Assembly (NCBI RefSeq): GCF_013373065.1
Contig: NZ_JABXIN010000023.1
Coordinates: 1-64,000 of the forward strand
Origin: Algoriphagus sp.
GTDB taxonomy: Bacteria; Bacteroidota; Bacteroidia; Cytophagales; Cyclobacteriaceae
Direction: 5' to 3'
DNA: 64,000 nt
Each line of letters starts with the position of its first letter. Position 1 is the stretch's first letter. Shown here one piece after another: positions 1 through 8,557 of the stretch. Under the pieces are notes generated by a model. That model searched no databases. It worked only from the letters and a program-made list of their open reading frames with translations, and was not told the origin of the DNA. The translations under genes and the position numbers were made by a program.

Positions 1-144
1 ACCGAAATCTACACGCATGTTTCAACCAAATCTCTTCAAAATATTAAGTCTCCATTTGATGATTTGTAAAAAAATAAACGCCATAAAATAGTCTGGATTA
101 TGGCATAAATAAACAAGTTAGGCATTATTAGAAACTCCGGTGAT

Positions 145-1161
145 ATGAAAAAAATTATTATAACTACACTTTTGGCTGTTGCATCGATTGTTATGGCATT
201 CGGTCTGTTGACTGATAAACCTGCAATTGATTTTTTGAAATCTTTAACGCAGGCACAAAGGAACAAAACCCAGATGCCCTTCGATGACGAATCCAGAATG
301 CTATGGCATTATATACCTAGTTCAATGTTTCCCAGAGCAGGAATTCAGCTGAATGAGCTTGATCCAAATCAGAAGGCCAAACTTGAAGAACTTCTCAGGA
401 CTTTTCTATCAGAAACGGGATACAACAAAACGATGAAAATCATCGATCTGGAAAATGTACTTTTGGAAATAAGCGGAGATTCAATCATGAGAAATCCCGA
501 AAATTACTCCGTTGCATTTTATGGAAGCCCTGAAAAGGACAGCTTATGGGCTTTCTCCTTCGAAGGACATCACATTTCACTGAATTTTACAATTCATAAC
601 GGAAAAGTTGAAACTGCTCCCCGATTTTTCGGAGCAAATCCAGCAAGAATTCCTTCGGGACCCAGAGAAGGAGAACGCACGCTTCAAAAGGAAGAGGACC
701 TAGGATTTGAGTTGATCAATTCATTATCAGAAGAGCAAAGGAAAATAGCAATATTTCAGGAGGAACCATTTTTCGATATTGTTACAGGAAAATCAAAAGA
801 GGTCGAGCCACTAAATCCTGTTGGAATCCTGTATGGTCAGCTAAACAGGAATCAACAACTTATTTTTTTAAAACTTCTTGATGAATACCTATCAACCATG
901 CCAGCTGAACAGGCCGAAAAAAGAATGAATAGCATCAGGGATGAAGAAATAAATGAGCTACGGTTTGGGTGGGCAGGAGCGACAGTTGTTGGTGAAGGTC
1001 ACTATTACCGGATTCAGGGGAAATCGTTTTTGATTGAGTTTGATAATGTCCAAAATAAGGCCAATCATATTCATACCGTGTGGAGAGATTTTGACGGAGA
1101 TTTTGGTAGGGACATAATTAGAGAACATTATAAGAATTCGGATCATCACAAACATGAATAA
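145..1161 (+). CDS. DUF3500 domain secreted protein
   Basis: A 338-residue protein with a hydrophobic N-terminal segment (about residues 4-20) that looks like a signal peptide or anchor, so it is probably exported. It matches my memory of the DUF3500 family: an FEGHHISLNF motif near residues 139-148, GANPARIPSGP near 170, and a C-terminal NHIHTVWRDFDGDFG block near residues 307-321. The family has no firmly established activity; the paired histidines (142/143 and 308/310) suggest metal or ligand binding, which is inference. The start at 145 gives a clean signal-like N-terminus. It stands alone, followed by the DUF6090 array after about 85 bases. Family call fairly sure, function unknown. Confidence 0.8.
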   Translation: MKKIIITTLLAVASIVMAFGLLTDKPAIDFLKSLTQAQRNKTQMPFDDESRMLWHYIPSSMFPRAGIQLNELDPNQKAKLEELLRTFLSETGYNKTMKIIDLENVLLEISGDSIMRNPENYSVAFYGSPEKDSLWAFSFEGHHISLNFTIHNGKVETAPRFFGANPARIPSGPREGERTLQKEEDLGFELINSLSEEQRKIAIFQEEPFFDIVTGKSKEVEPLNPVGILYGQLNRNQQLIFLKLLDEYLSTMPAEQAEKRMNSIRDEEINELRFGWAGATVVGEGHYYRIQGKSFLIEFDNVQNKANHIHTVWRDFDGDFGRDIIREHYKNSDHHKHE

Positions 1162-1245
1162 TAAACATGCCTACAAAAGTAAATAAGTCATCCCCTTCGG
1201 GATCCGGCTCATATACTACATGCTGTGCTTCATTATGACGGAACA

Positions 1246-2259
1246 ATGATTAAATTCTTTAGAAAAATTAGACAACACTTTCTTTCAGAAGGAAAGACTG
1301 GAAAGTATTTAAAGTATGCTATTGGTGAGATTATTCTTGTGGTTATCGGAATTTTAATTGCTGTGGCAATTAATGACGCTTATAACAATGCAAAGAACGA
1401 AGCAAAAATTAAAGTTATTCTCACCCAAATACAGGATGACATTATTGCAGACCTTAATGATTCAGAACGTATTTTAAGAGTGTATATAAGAAAAGACTCA
1501 ACGGCTCGAAATATTTTAAACGATCGTGCATCCATAAAGAATACCTGGTGGGAGTTACGACCATTTGATGGTTATGTGAATTTTAGCGTACACAGAGAAG
1601 GTTACAAGCGATTAATGAATAATCTTGAAAACTTACCCGAAAAATATAATGGCCTGCTATCAAAATTAAATGATATGTATGTGGTTACCCAAGAAGACAT
1701 TGCTATTGCCAATGAAAACTTATTAGCCAGGTCTGATAACAGTCCTTTCGATAGGATATATACCAACCCCGAGCATGCAAAGCACGTCATGAATAATTTT
1801 ACCACCGATGAGGCCAAAAGGTACATACTAGAAGACCCCTTTTTAAAAAACAGGACCATAGATTATATGCAGGCCTATCGAAATGTAGTATTTACTTCAA
1901 ATCGCTTCAGGGTAACCGCTACAGAACTTTACAAACAAATTGACTCCCTGTTGGCTGTTACAGATTCTACATTGCCCGAATCCCTGGAAATTCATCAAAG
2001 TAGAACGACTGTTGAACCTTATTTAGGTGACTATACTCATTTTGGCGGCAATGAGCTTATCCCGAGTGTATCTGCACTACATTTTGAAAATAACCTAATG
2101 TATTTCGCATTCAGAGGTAAACAATATTTGTATTGGCTTGAGGATAATTACTTTTTTACTGAAAGAGGTCAGCTATTCCGGATCTATAAAAACGAGGAAG
2201 GTCAGCAGTTCGTGGAAATAAGTGATGGTATTAGAAGTGAGATACTAATTAAAAACTAA
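1246..2259 (+). CDS. DUF6090 family protein 1, with C-terminal beta domain
   Basis: First of four tandem paralogues. The N-terminus is a charged amphipathic stretch (MIKFFRKIRQHFLSEGKTGK) followed by one transmembrane helix (IGEIILVVIGILIAVAIN, about residues 27-44), typical of DUF6090. The middle is helical and probably extracytoplasmic. The last 90 residues start with YLGDYTHFGG and resemble the small beta domain (DUF3471-like) found C-terminal in some serine hydrolases. An in-frame GTG at 1225 exists, but the ATG at 1246 restores the family-typical MIKFF start, so I chose it. No catalytic motif is visible and the function is unknown. Confidence 0.8.
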   Translation: MIKFFRKIRQHFLSEGKTGKYLKYAIGEIILVVIGILIAVAINDAYNNAKNEAKIKVILTQIQDDIIADLNDSERILRVYIRKDSTARNILNDRASIKNTWWELRPFDGYVNFSVHREGYKRLMNNLENLPEKYNGLLSKLNDMYVVTQEDIAIANENLLARSDNSPFDRIYTNPEHAKHVMNNFTTDEAKRYILEDPFLKNRTIDYMQAYRNVVFTSNRFRVTATELYKQIDSLLAVTDSTLPESLEIHQSRTTVEPYLGDYTHFGGNELIPSVSALHFENNLMYFAFRGKQYLYWLEDNYFFTERGQLFRIYKNEEGQQFVEISDGIRSEILIKN

Positions 2260-2280
2260 AGAGCCACTGCTATTCAACCC

Positions 2281-3366
2281 ATGATCAAATTCTTTAGACA
2301 TATTAGAAAGTCGCTCCTCTCCGAGAACAAAATCAGCAAGTACCTACTATATGCCATTGGGGAAATTGTCTTGGTAGTTATCGGTATTTTGATTGCTTTA
2401 TGGATCAATACAAAGAACCAGGAATATGCGCAACAGCAAAAGATAGATACTATATTGGTTAAAATACAAAATGACATTTTGCAGGATATACACAATTCTG
2501 AGTGGTTGATAGAGAATTATATGAGAAAAGACTCTATATATGACAAAATGATGAGCGATAGTCTAACCGCTGAAGACATAAGGGCTATACCTATGCGTGG
2601 TGGTTTTAGTCCAAATTTTGTTACCACCTGGTGGATGACCTATTATATACAAAGCAGTGGCTATGAGCAATTAAAGGCCAACCTTGATATGGTTCCCGAT
2701 AAGTATGATGAACTTATACGTATTTTAGATTTTAATCACATCAATAGAAAAGCGACATTCAACGCCTACAACAAGAATTCTGAAGATATTGCCAGACAAT
2801 ACAAATATTACCTAAACGACAATCAACCCTGGTACGCCATAGATGAATACAATAGTGAGTACAGTGATGCTCATATCGATTATATCCTGAACCATCCAAA
2901 ATTTAAAAATCAAATGAATGCAATGCTTGGATCTGTATGGACTATGGTATGGGAATACACCGCATATCACAAAGAGATTTTGCAGATCTACTTGATGATT
3001 AATGAACTCTTGGGGGATAAGGCCAAACCGTTGCCCAAAGAAATAAGAACAACCAGTGTGGCCAATGAATTGGATGCAGCACAATTTATTGGCCGTTATG
3101 TATTCAGCTATGGCCATAAAAATGTACTTAACTCTGAAACAATTGAAGTATTTGTTAAGGACAAAGACCTATACTACAAGACAGATGATACTATCACAAG
3201 AGGGCCTTTACTATCTATGCATGCAGAAAAACCCTGGTTTTCTATGAGCAGGTCTCCAGCTATTTGGTGTTTTAAGTGTGAACAAAAAAATACATTAAAA
3301 ATATTTCATGGTGAACGTGGGATTACGGAATGGGTTAAAGTGGATACTAAACCCGAAGAACAATGA
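2281..3366 (+). CDS. DUF6090 family protein 2, with C-terminal beta domain
   Basis: 361 residues, second of the tandem array, 21 bases after the first. It has the same N-terminal module (MIKFFRHIRKSLLSENKISK then one transmembrane helix around residues 25-45), a long helical middle with an YMRKDSIYD segment that parallels YIRKDSTAR in copy 1, and a C-terminal domain beginning FIGRYVFSYGH near residue 265. Copies 1 and 2 are similar over their whole length, so they look like a recent duplicate pair, whereas copies 3 and 4 differ in the middle. The stop overlaps the start of copy 3 (ATGA), which implies co-transcription and translational coupling. Function unknown. Confidence 0.8.
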   Translation: MIKFFRHIRKSLLSENKISKYLLYAIGEIVLVVIGILIALWINTKNQEYAQQQKIDTILVKIQNDILQDIHNSEWLIENYMRKDSIYDKMMSDSLTAEDIRAIPMRGGFSPNFVTTWWMTYYIQSSGYEQLKANLDMVPDKYDELIRILDFNHINRKATFNAYNKNSEDIARQYKYYLNDNQPWYAIDEYNSEYSDAHIDYILNHPKFKNQMNAMLGSVWTMVWEYTAYHKEILQIYLMINELLGDKAKPLPKEIRTTSVANELDAAQFIGRYVFSYGHKNVLNSETIEVFVKDKDLYYKTDDTITRGPLLSMHAEKPWFSMSRSPAIWCFKCEQKNTLKIFHGERGITEWVKVDTKPEEQ

Positions 3367-4397
3367 TCAAGTTCTTTAGACAAATCAGGCAAAACTTACT
3401 TTCAGAAGGTAAAACCGGAAAGTATTTAAAATATGCTATTGGTGAAATTATTCTGGTCATGATTGGTATTCTGCTTGCTTTGCAGATAAACAATACTAAT
3501 GAGTTAAGAAAACAAAGAGAAGAGGAAGCCATCATTCTTTCTGGCATCCAAAAAGATTTTATAGAAACTAGAGCAAGCATACTTAATACTTTGACGAAAG
3601 AAGAAGAGGTTATATTGAATTGCCGTGACCTAATCGATGCCATAGAAACAAAAGATTACACAATAAATCCGGACACGATTGCCTTTAAAATTAATCGTGG
3701 TGCATTCTCATGGTATAAGGTAGAAGCGGTCATGGGAACTTACAATGCCCTAATAGGTTCAGGAAAAACATCTATTATTCAAAATCAGGAATTATTAAAT
3801 GCCCTAGCCAACTTTTCCGCACGTTACAATGCTGGATTTGAAGACGAGTCAAAAGCTGATGACCTTTTTAATTTAATGATGTCTGCATCCAAAGACTTCT
3901 TGCCTCCTTTAAGTGAAAGAACTACACGACAAGCACTTGGTTATAAAAAAAAATATTCGGCTAAGGATAAATCATTGGCTGTGGATGAACTTTTTAAACA
4001 TGAGCCATTTTTAGCTTATCTAATTGAAAGAACAAGATGGGAAACGATACGATTGATACACCAAAAACAATTACTTCATGATTTAAATAAGGTGTTGTAT
4101 CAATTTCATTTCAGTGAATTAATACCTGAAAAAGAATTGTATCATAAACATACAGGCACCTACATTAACGATCAAGCAAATTTTAAAATTTTAAAAATCA
4201 GGTATAACGATGAAAATCTAATGCTTGAGTTGCCCTCAGGAAGAACCGATAATCTCGTTCAAATAGACAGTTCCAATTTTCATGTGATAAATTGGAATGC
4301 TAAATTTAAGTTTAACACCGATGGTGGTTCTGATACCAAGGTCTTATTTCAAAGGAATGATAGCGAGCCGATTTTATATAAAAGAATTGACGACTAG
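3363..4397 (+). CDS. DUF6090 family protein 3, with C-terminal beta domain
   Basis: 344 residues, starting inside the stop codon of copy 2. The N-terminal 45 residues (MIKFFRQIRQNLLSEGKTGK plus the helix around IGEIILVMIGILLALQINN) are almost identical to copies 1 and 4, including much of the DNA. The middle region is unlike copies 1 and 2. A final domain begins HKHTGTYINDQ near residue 255, matching the Y-x-G-x-Y start of the beta domain of copies 1 and 2. It is a bitopic inner-membrane protein with most of its mass probably in the periplasm; the orientation is inferred from the charged N-terminus. Function unknown. Confidence 0.8.
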   Translation: MIKFFRQIRQNLLSEGKTGKYLKYAIGEIILVMIGILLALQINNTNELRKQREEEAIILSGIQKDFIETRASILNTLTKEEEVILNCRDLIDAIETKDYTINPDTIAFKINRGAFSWYKVEAVMGTYNALIGSGKTSIIQNQELLNALANFSARYNAGFEDESKADDLFNLMMSASKDFLPPLSERTTRQALGYKKKYSAKDKSLAVDELFKHEPFLAYLIERTRWETIRLIHQKQLLHDLNKVLYQFHFSELIPEKELYHKHTGTYINDQANFKILKIRYNDENLMLELPSGRTDNLVQIDSSNFHVINWNAKFKFNTDGGSDTKVLFQRNDSEPILYKRIDD

Positions 4398-4406
4398 AAA
4401 TAAAAC

Positions 4407-5186
4407 ATGATTAAATTCTTTAGAAAAATTAGGCAAAACTTACTTGCAGAAGGCAAAACCGGAAAGTATTTAAAATATGCTTTTGGAGAGATTCTACTTG
4501 TGATGATCGGAATTTTATTGGCACTTCAGGTTAACAATTGGAATGAAAATAGAAAGCTGAATACTCAAAAAAAGGAATTTCTGGAGGAACTACATAAAAG
4601 TGTTCAGGGGGATTTAAGTTATCTGCAAATTTCCATGGCTATAAATAGTAGAATAAAGCAATCTGCAAAATTAATACTTGAATACATGGAAAGGGATCTC
4701 CCTTACCATGATTCTCTTCAATACCATTTTGGTAATACTATAAGTTTTTGGCCTTTTAGAATTAAGATTGGTGCCTACCAGAATTACAGATCAAGCAATC
4801 TGAATTTAATATTGAGCCAAAAGTTAAAAGAAGATATTACTTTGTATTTTGAAGCAAGAAATAACGGTATCACAGAAAATTTCAATATTTATAGTAACAT
4901 GGTTCAAGAAGCTTCCCTGAATATTTTAAATACTCGTTTTGAATCCTTTTGGGATACTAATTATGAAGAATGGAAAATCGATAATGATTATAGTTCTTAT
5001 GATATTGATTTAGTGACACGAATGACTCCGATTAACTTTGAAAGTCTGAAAAAAGACCAGGAGTATCTCTATTTTCTCAAGACACTAATCAATAAATACA
5101 ATTGGCTAATTGAAATGGAATTGATCTCTACGCAACGGGTTGCTAAAGCATTTTTAGCTACGATAGAAGAAGAAATGAAAATGTGA
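4407..5186 (+). CDS. DUF6090 family protein 4, short form
   Basis: 259 residues, nine bases after copy 3 and last of the tandem array. It carries the shared N-terminal module (MIKFFRKIRQNLLAEGKTGK, then a helix to about residue 45 ending NNWNENRK) and a helical region, but lacks the C-terminal beta domain seen in copies 1-3. This is the more usual DUF6090 size, so copies 1-3 look like domain-extended variants. No enzymatic motif is visible. The four genes are close enough to form one operon. Confidence 0.8.
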   Translation: MIKFFRKIRQNLLAEGKTGKYLKYAFGEILLVMIGILLALQVNNWNENRKLNTQKKEFLEELHKSVQGDLSYLQISMAINSRIKQSAKLILEYMERDLPYHDSLQYHFGNTISFWPFRIKIGAYQNYRSSNLNLILSQKLKEDITLYFEARNNGITENFNIYSNMVQEASLNILNTRFESFWDTNYEEWKIDNDYSSYDIDLVTRMTPINFESLKKDQEYLYFLKTLINKYNWLIEMELISTQRVAKAFLATIEEEMKM

Positions 5187-5196
5187 ATGATCAATC

Positions 5197-5418
5197 TTAA
5201 GGGCGCTCAAAAGGTTTATTAGAAAGTACCTTTTTGCTGATTTAGGGGATTCGGAAAACGTACTTAAGGACATCGAGCTTGTAAAAAAAGGAATTACTGA
5301 AATTGAATATTATTTAAAAACAAAAAATCACATAAATAACGAAAACACAACGATGTATATGAAATCATTGCTCTCTTTGGGTCGCTATGCTCCATATACA
5401 AAACCTTTGTGCTGTTAA
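5197..5418 (+). pseudogene. Possible decayed ORF after the DUF6090 array
   Basis: An open stretch of 73 codons without a start codon, following copy 4 within 11 bases. It reads roughly LRALKRFIRKYLFADLGDSE near its start and continues with helix-like, Lys- and Glu-rich sequence before a TAA. An ATG at 5187 is out of frame with it by one base, so it may be the frameshifted remains of a fifth small gene. I do not recognise the family. The rest of the 5187-5490 gap up to the convergent outer-membrane gene shows nothing else I can name. Confidence 0.25.
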
Positions 5419-5490
5419 TAGCACTTATTTGAAGGGAATTAAAATAAATATTTTCTTAATAAGAATCCGAGTAGCATCTCAATTGTTTCA

Positions 5491-6858
5491 TCAATCATTC
5501 CCAACAAAATTGGCTCTTCCGAAGAATCGTTGATTCACGAAGTTATTTAGATTGGAACCAAACCGAAAATTAAGCCCAAATCTCGTGTCTATGGTGTAGG
5601 CTGAAGGAAGGGTTACTCTCCCGCTCAAAATATCCTGTTCAGTAAAATCTCCTGATGCCAGGTAAATCTGATCCTTTACGTAGTTACCCTCTGCCCTAAC
5701 AAAAAACGAAAAATTCCCGGTCACACGGACTTCGGCACTAATATTCAAACCGGTGGTCCAAAAGCTAAAATCATCCAGATAGTTCCTCAAACGATATCCA
5801 ACTTGCAGGTTACCCCATCGTTGAGTTAACCCCAGGCTGACTCTCAGGCTTTGGAGGGCTCTGGTCTCTTCTGTTGCCCCATAGATAGTTTCTTCCACAT
5901 ATCTATTATTCCTGACTTCAACCCCATAATTCACTCTCAGAAACCTGGAATTTTGCTCTGATTCCGGGAAAAAATTGTACTCTATAGCTGGTCTAAAGCT
6001 AACTTGAAACTGGTAATTAAACCGAGTATTCTGCCGACCATCGAGATCATATCCATAAGACCATTGGGGTGAAATAGACTTTACCAGCTGGTGACCAAAT
6101 CCAAATTCTGATACATCAAAATCGCTCTCCACTTCATCGATGATTGGGTTGCCGTTTTCATCAAGAACCGGAACTCCATTTTCATCAACTCTTGGTACCT
6201 TGCTAACCGTAGTTCTAAACCTTTCATTTACTCTCCCGGATATGCTGATTTTCCAATCATCGGTAATCCGGTTCACATTGAAGTCTGCACCAAAATTGAT
6301 GTCTCTGCTTAACTCTTCTAATTCAATGTTTGCATCACTACCAATATTAAAAACCCAGAAGTTCCAGGGGTCAACCATTTCCTGTTTAGTATTTTCAAGA
6401 AAACCAGAATCAGCTTTCATGTCGATAATCACTCCTTCTCCTGCCTGAGTCTTCGCAACATACGGAGCCAAACCTAATTTGATAAAACGGGTGAGTTTTT
6501 CCCGCACTTCAAAGTCTGTATCTGTCTGTTTATTATTTACATAGAGGGTGTCTGTTCTTCCCGCATGAATGTTTTGTTGACCTATAAAAATCAGTTGATA
6601 TTGTCGGCCGCCGCCACCAGATCTGTTGTTATTAATGAGCACAAAGACATCAGCCAATTCATTATCCCTGTAGAAGTCAACCGCTGTAATTTCCGTTCGG
6701 ATAAAATCCATATCACAGCCTCCATCTCTCCATTCACATCCATCGATAAAAACCCGAAGTTTATTCGGAGTGCTGGAATTATCAATTAATGTTTGACCAA
6801 TTGCAGGTAGATTAAAGGAAAAGAATATCAGAACTAATAATAGTGGTATTTGTCTCAT
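5491..6858 (-). CDS. Putative outer-membrane beta-barrel protein
   Basis: 455 residues with a clear signal peptide (MRQIPLLLVLIFFSFNLPAIGQ). Residues 30-140 look like a soluble domain with a curli-like 'RVFIDGCEWRDGGCDMDF' segment carrying a Cys pair. The remainder alternates polar and aromatic residues in strands and ends in FFGRANFVGND, consistent with a transmembrane barrel. An Asp/Asn-Gly repeat (DENGVPVLDENGNPIIDE, residues about 224-241) forms what is probably an exposed loop. It is a monocistronic minus-strand gene facing the DUF6090 array. I do not recognise a named family; porin or adhesin-like roles are possible. Confidence 0.6.
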   Translation of the reverse strand: MRQIPLLLVLIFFSFNLPAIGQTLIDNSSTPNKLRVFIDGCEWRDGGCDMDFIRTEITAVDFYRDNELADVFVLINNNRSGGGGRQYQLIFIGQQNIHAGRTDTLYVNNKQTDTDFEVREKLTRFIKLGLAPYVAKTQAGEGVIIDMKADSGFLENTKQEMVDPWNFWVFNIGSDANIELEELSRDINFGADFNVNRITDDWKISISGRVNERFRTTVSKVPRVDENGVPVLDENGNPIIDEVESDFDVSEFGFGHQLVKSISPQWSYGYDLDGRQNTRFNYQFQVSFRPAIEYNFFPESEQNSRFLRVNYGVEVRNNRYVEETIYGATEETRALQSLRVSLGLTQRWGNLQVGYRLRNYLDDFSFWTTGLNISAEVRVTGNFSFFVRAEGNYVKDQIYLASGDFTEQDILSGRVTLPSAYTIDTRFGLNFRFGSNLNNFVNQRFFGRANFVGND

Positions 6859-7335
6859 TTGATTAGGGGTAATTCACGACCGATCCTATTCTTTAGATCC
6901 AGGTTGAATGCCTATTAGTAACCCAACAATACCATTATCGTTTGAAAATAAGTACACATTTCACACGAAAGAGCAAAGGAAATGATTGTCGGTGCTTGCT
7001 AACAATAAATTCAAGCAATCACGTTTGTGGGTATTTGAGCGATATTGGTTCTACTCAGCCCACCAAATCTGCTGATTTGAGTATTTAAATGCTGTGTAGC
7101 TTTAGCTTCCTTGTCACTCGATGCGAAAGCGCTTTAAAGTTCGCTACTGCTCATATTTTTTCCGTTGGGCAATAGAAAGGTCCTGAAAAGAAAAAATTAT
7201 GAATACTCCCGCTGAGTAAAACAAAGGAGAATAAAGGATATTTACGCGGACATTTTTGAAACCTTTCAAAAAAGAGTTACATAGAAATTATTGAGAATGG
7301 ATTAACTTATCTTCATTGAAACCTTACAAATAAAC
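6859..7335. other. Intergenic region between divergent genes
   Basis: 477 bases separating the start of the minus-strand barrel gene from the plus-strand esterase, so it should hold both promoters. I see no open frame of note, no tRNA-like fold and no convincing repeat. Its base composition is like that of its neighbours. I cannot place the promoters with confidence. Confidence 0.4.
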
Positions 7336-8373
7336 ATGAAGAATCTATTCACAATAGGCTTATTACTTTTTAATTTCTCCTTTTTAGCATATCCACAAAG
7401 CAATAAAGGGAAAGTTGTAACTGATACGATTTATTCAGAAAATCTTGAAAATCAGTATGGAGAAAACCCCAACCGCGCTGTTTCGGTATACCTTCCTCCA
7501 GGATATAGTGATAGCGATCAACGCTATCCAGTAATCTATTTTCTTCATGGGTTTACTGGTGATAATAGCATGTTGACTCCAATGGCTGAGCTACTGGATT
7601 TTGCCATCACTTCCCATAAAATCCGTCCTTTTATCTTGGTCATCCCCGATCAAAAAACAACCTATGATGGCAGCTTTTATAGCAATAGTGAGTTGTTTGG
7701 CAATTGGGAAGATTTTACGGCATTCGATCTGGTAGAATACCTGGACAATAATTACCGGACAATTCCGAAAAGTGAAAGTCGGGGAATTACCGGACATAGT
7801 ATGGGAGGGTACGGAGCCATTAAAATCGCCATGCATCATCCGGAAATATTCAGTACTGTCTATGCGCTGAGTCCCGGAGCTCTAGCCATAGTTAGAGAAT
7901 ATGGCCCTAACAGCACGACATACAAAGAATTTGAATCTGTCCAAAATCAGGAAGAACTCAATAAATTATATTTCGGTAAGGTAATCGTGGCCTTTGGAAA
8001 ATCTTGGTCCCCCAATCCGAATAACCCACCTTTTTATTGCGATGTGCCATTTGGATATGAGGGGGAGGAATTGGTGGTGAACCAGGAAGCCCTGGAAAAG
8101 TGGTATCAAAACATGCCTTTTTACATGATTGATGATTACCTGGATAATCTAAAAAAACTAAAGGCGATAAAATTTGATTGGGGAAGAAATGCGGGAGATC
8201 GATTTACAATCCAATGCGAAATGTTTAGCCAGAAATTAGAAAATGTGGGTATTAAGCATTTTGCAGAGGAATACATAGGAACACATACCAACAATATTTA
8301 TACAAAAGACGGTCGCATTCCCAACCAGATGCTTCCCTTCTTTGATTTCTATTTGGATTTTAGTCAAGAATAA
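7336..8373 (+). CDS. Secreted esterase (esterase D-like alpha/beta hydrolase)
   Basis: 345 residues with a signal peptide (MKNLFTIGLLLFNFSFLAYPQ). It has the putative-esterase fold of the esterase D/Fes group: VSVYLPPGYSD, the oxyanion strand YFLHGFTGD near residue 75, and the nucleophile elbow GHSMGGYGA with Ser155. A catalytic His is probably in the EEYIGTHTNNIY segment near the C-terminus. This group hydrolyses carboxylic or carbohydrate esters (feruloyl or acetyl groups on glycans) in the periplasm or outside the cell; the substrate cannot be read from the sequence. It is a single gene, followed by a 10-bp inverted repeat that may act as its terminator. Confidence 0.85.
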   Translation: MKNLFTIGLLLFNFSFLAYPQSNKGKVVTDTIYSENLENQYGENPNRAVSVYLPPGYSDSDQRYPVIYFLHGFTGDNSMLTPMAELLDFAITSHKIRPFILVIPDQKTTYDGSFYSNSELFGNWEDFTAFDLVEYLDNNYRTIPKSESRGITGHSMGGYGAIKIAMHHPEIFSTVYALSPGALAIVREYGPNSTTYKEFESVQNQEELNKLYFGKVIVAFGKSWSPNPNNPPFYCDVPFGYEGEELVVNQEALEKWYQNMPFYMIDDYLDNLKKLKAIKFDWGRNAGDRFTIQCEMFSQKLENVGIKHFAEEYIGTHTNNIYTKDGRIPNQMLPFFDFYLDFSQE

Positions 8374-8406
8374 TAAACCCAAAATAGAATTTTTGAACCC
8401 AGTAAA

Positions 8407-8450
8407 AAGTCTTTAAAAAGGGCGAACGCATAACCCGTGGTTAAAGACTT
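8407..8450. repeat. 10-bp perfect inverted repeat after the esterase gene
   Basis: Arms AAGTCTTTAA (8407-8416) and TTAAAGACTT (8441-8450) flank a 24-base spacer containing a GGG/CCC pair that could extend the stem. It lies 34 bases after the esterase stop. There is no trailing U-tract, so it is not a textbook terminator, but a transcript hairpin here is plausible. It could also be a relic of a small mobile repeat. Confidence 0.4.
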
Positions 8451-8557
8451 GGTGCGTACAGTGCTATATTTAAATGAATTGCCATTTGATTAATGGCTAA
8501 GAGGGCCGATAAGTTAGAACTTCCAAGTGCCCAACATGGAAAACTAAAAATTCGAAA

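Noticed and set aside
1..144. Possible end of an upstream gene at the window edge
   Set aside because: No frame reads into the window edge with a recognisable protein; the minus-strand open stretch at 36-266 overlaps the DUF3500 gene and has no motif.
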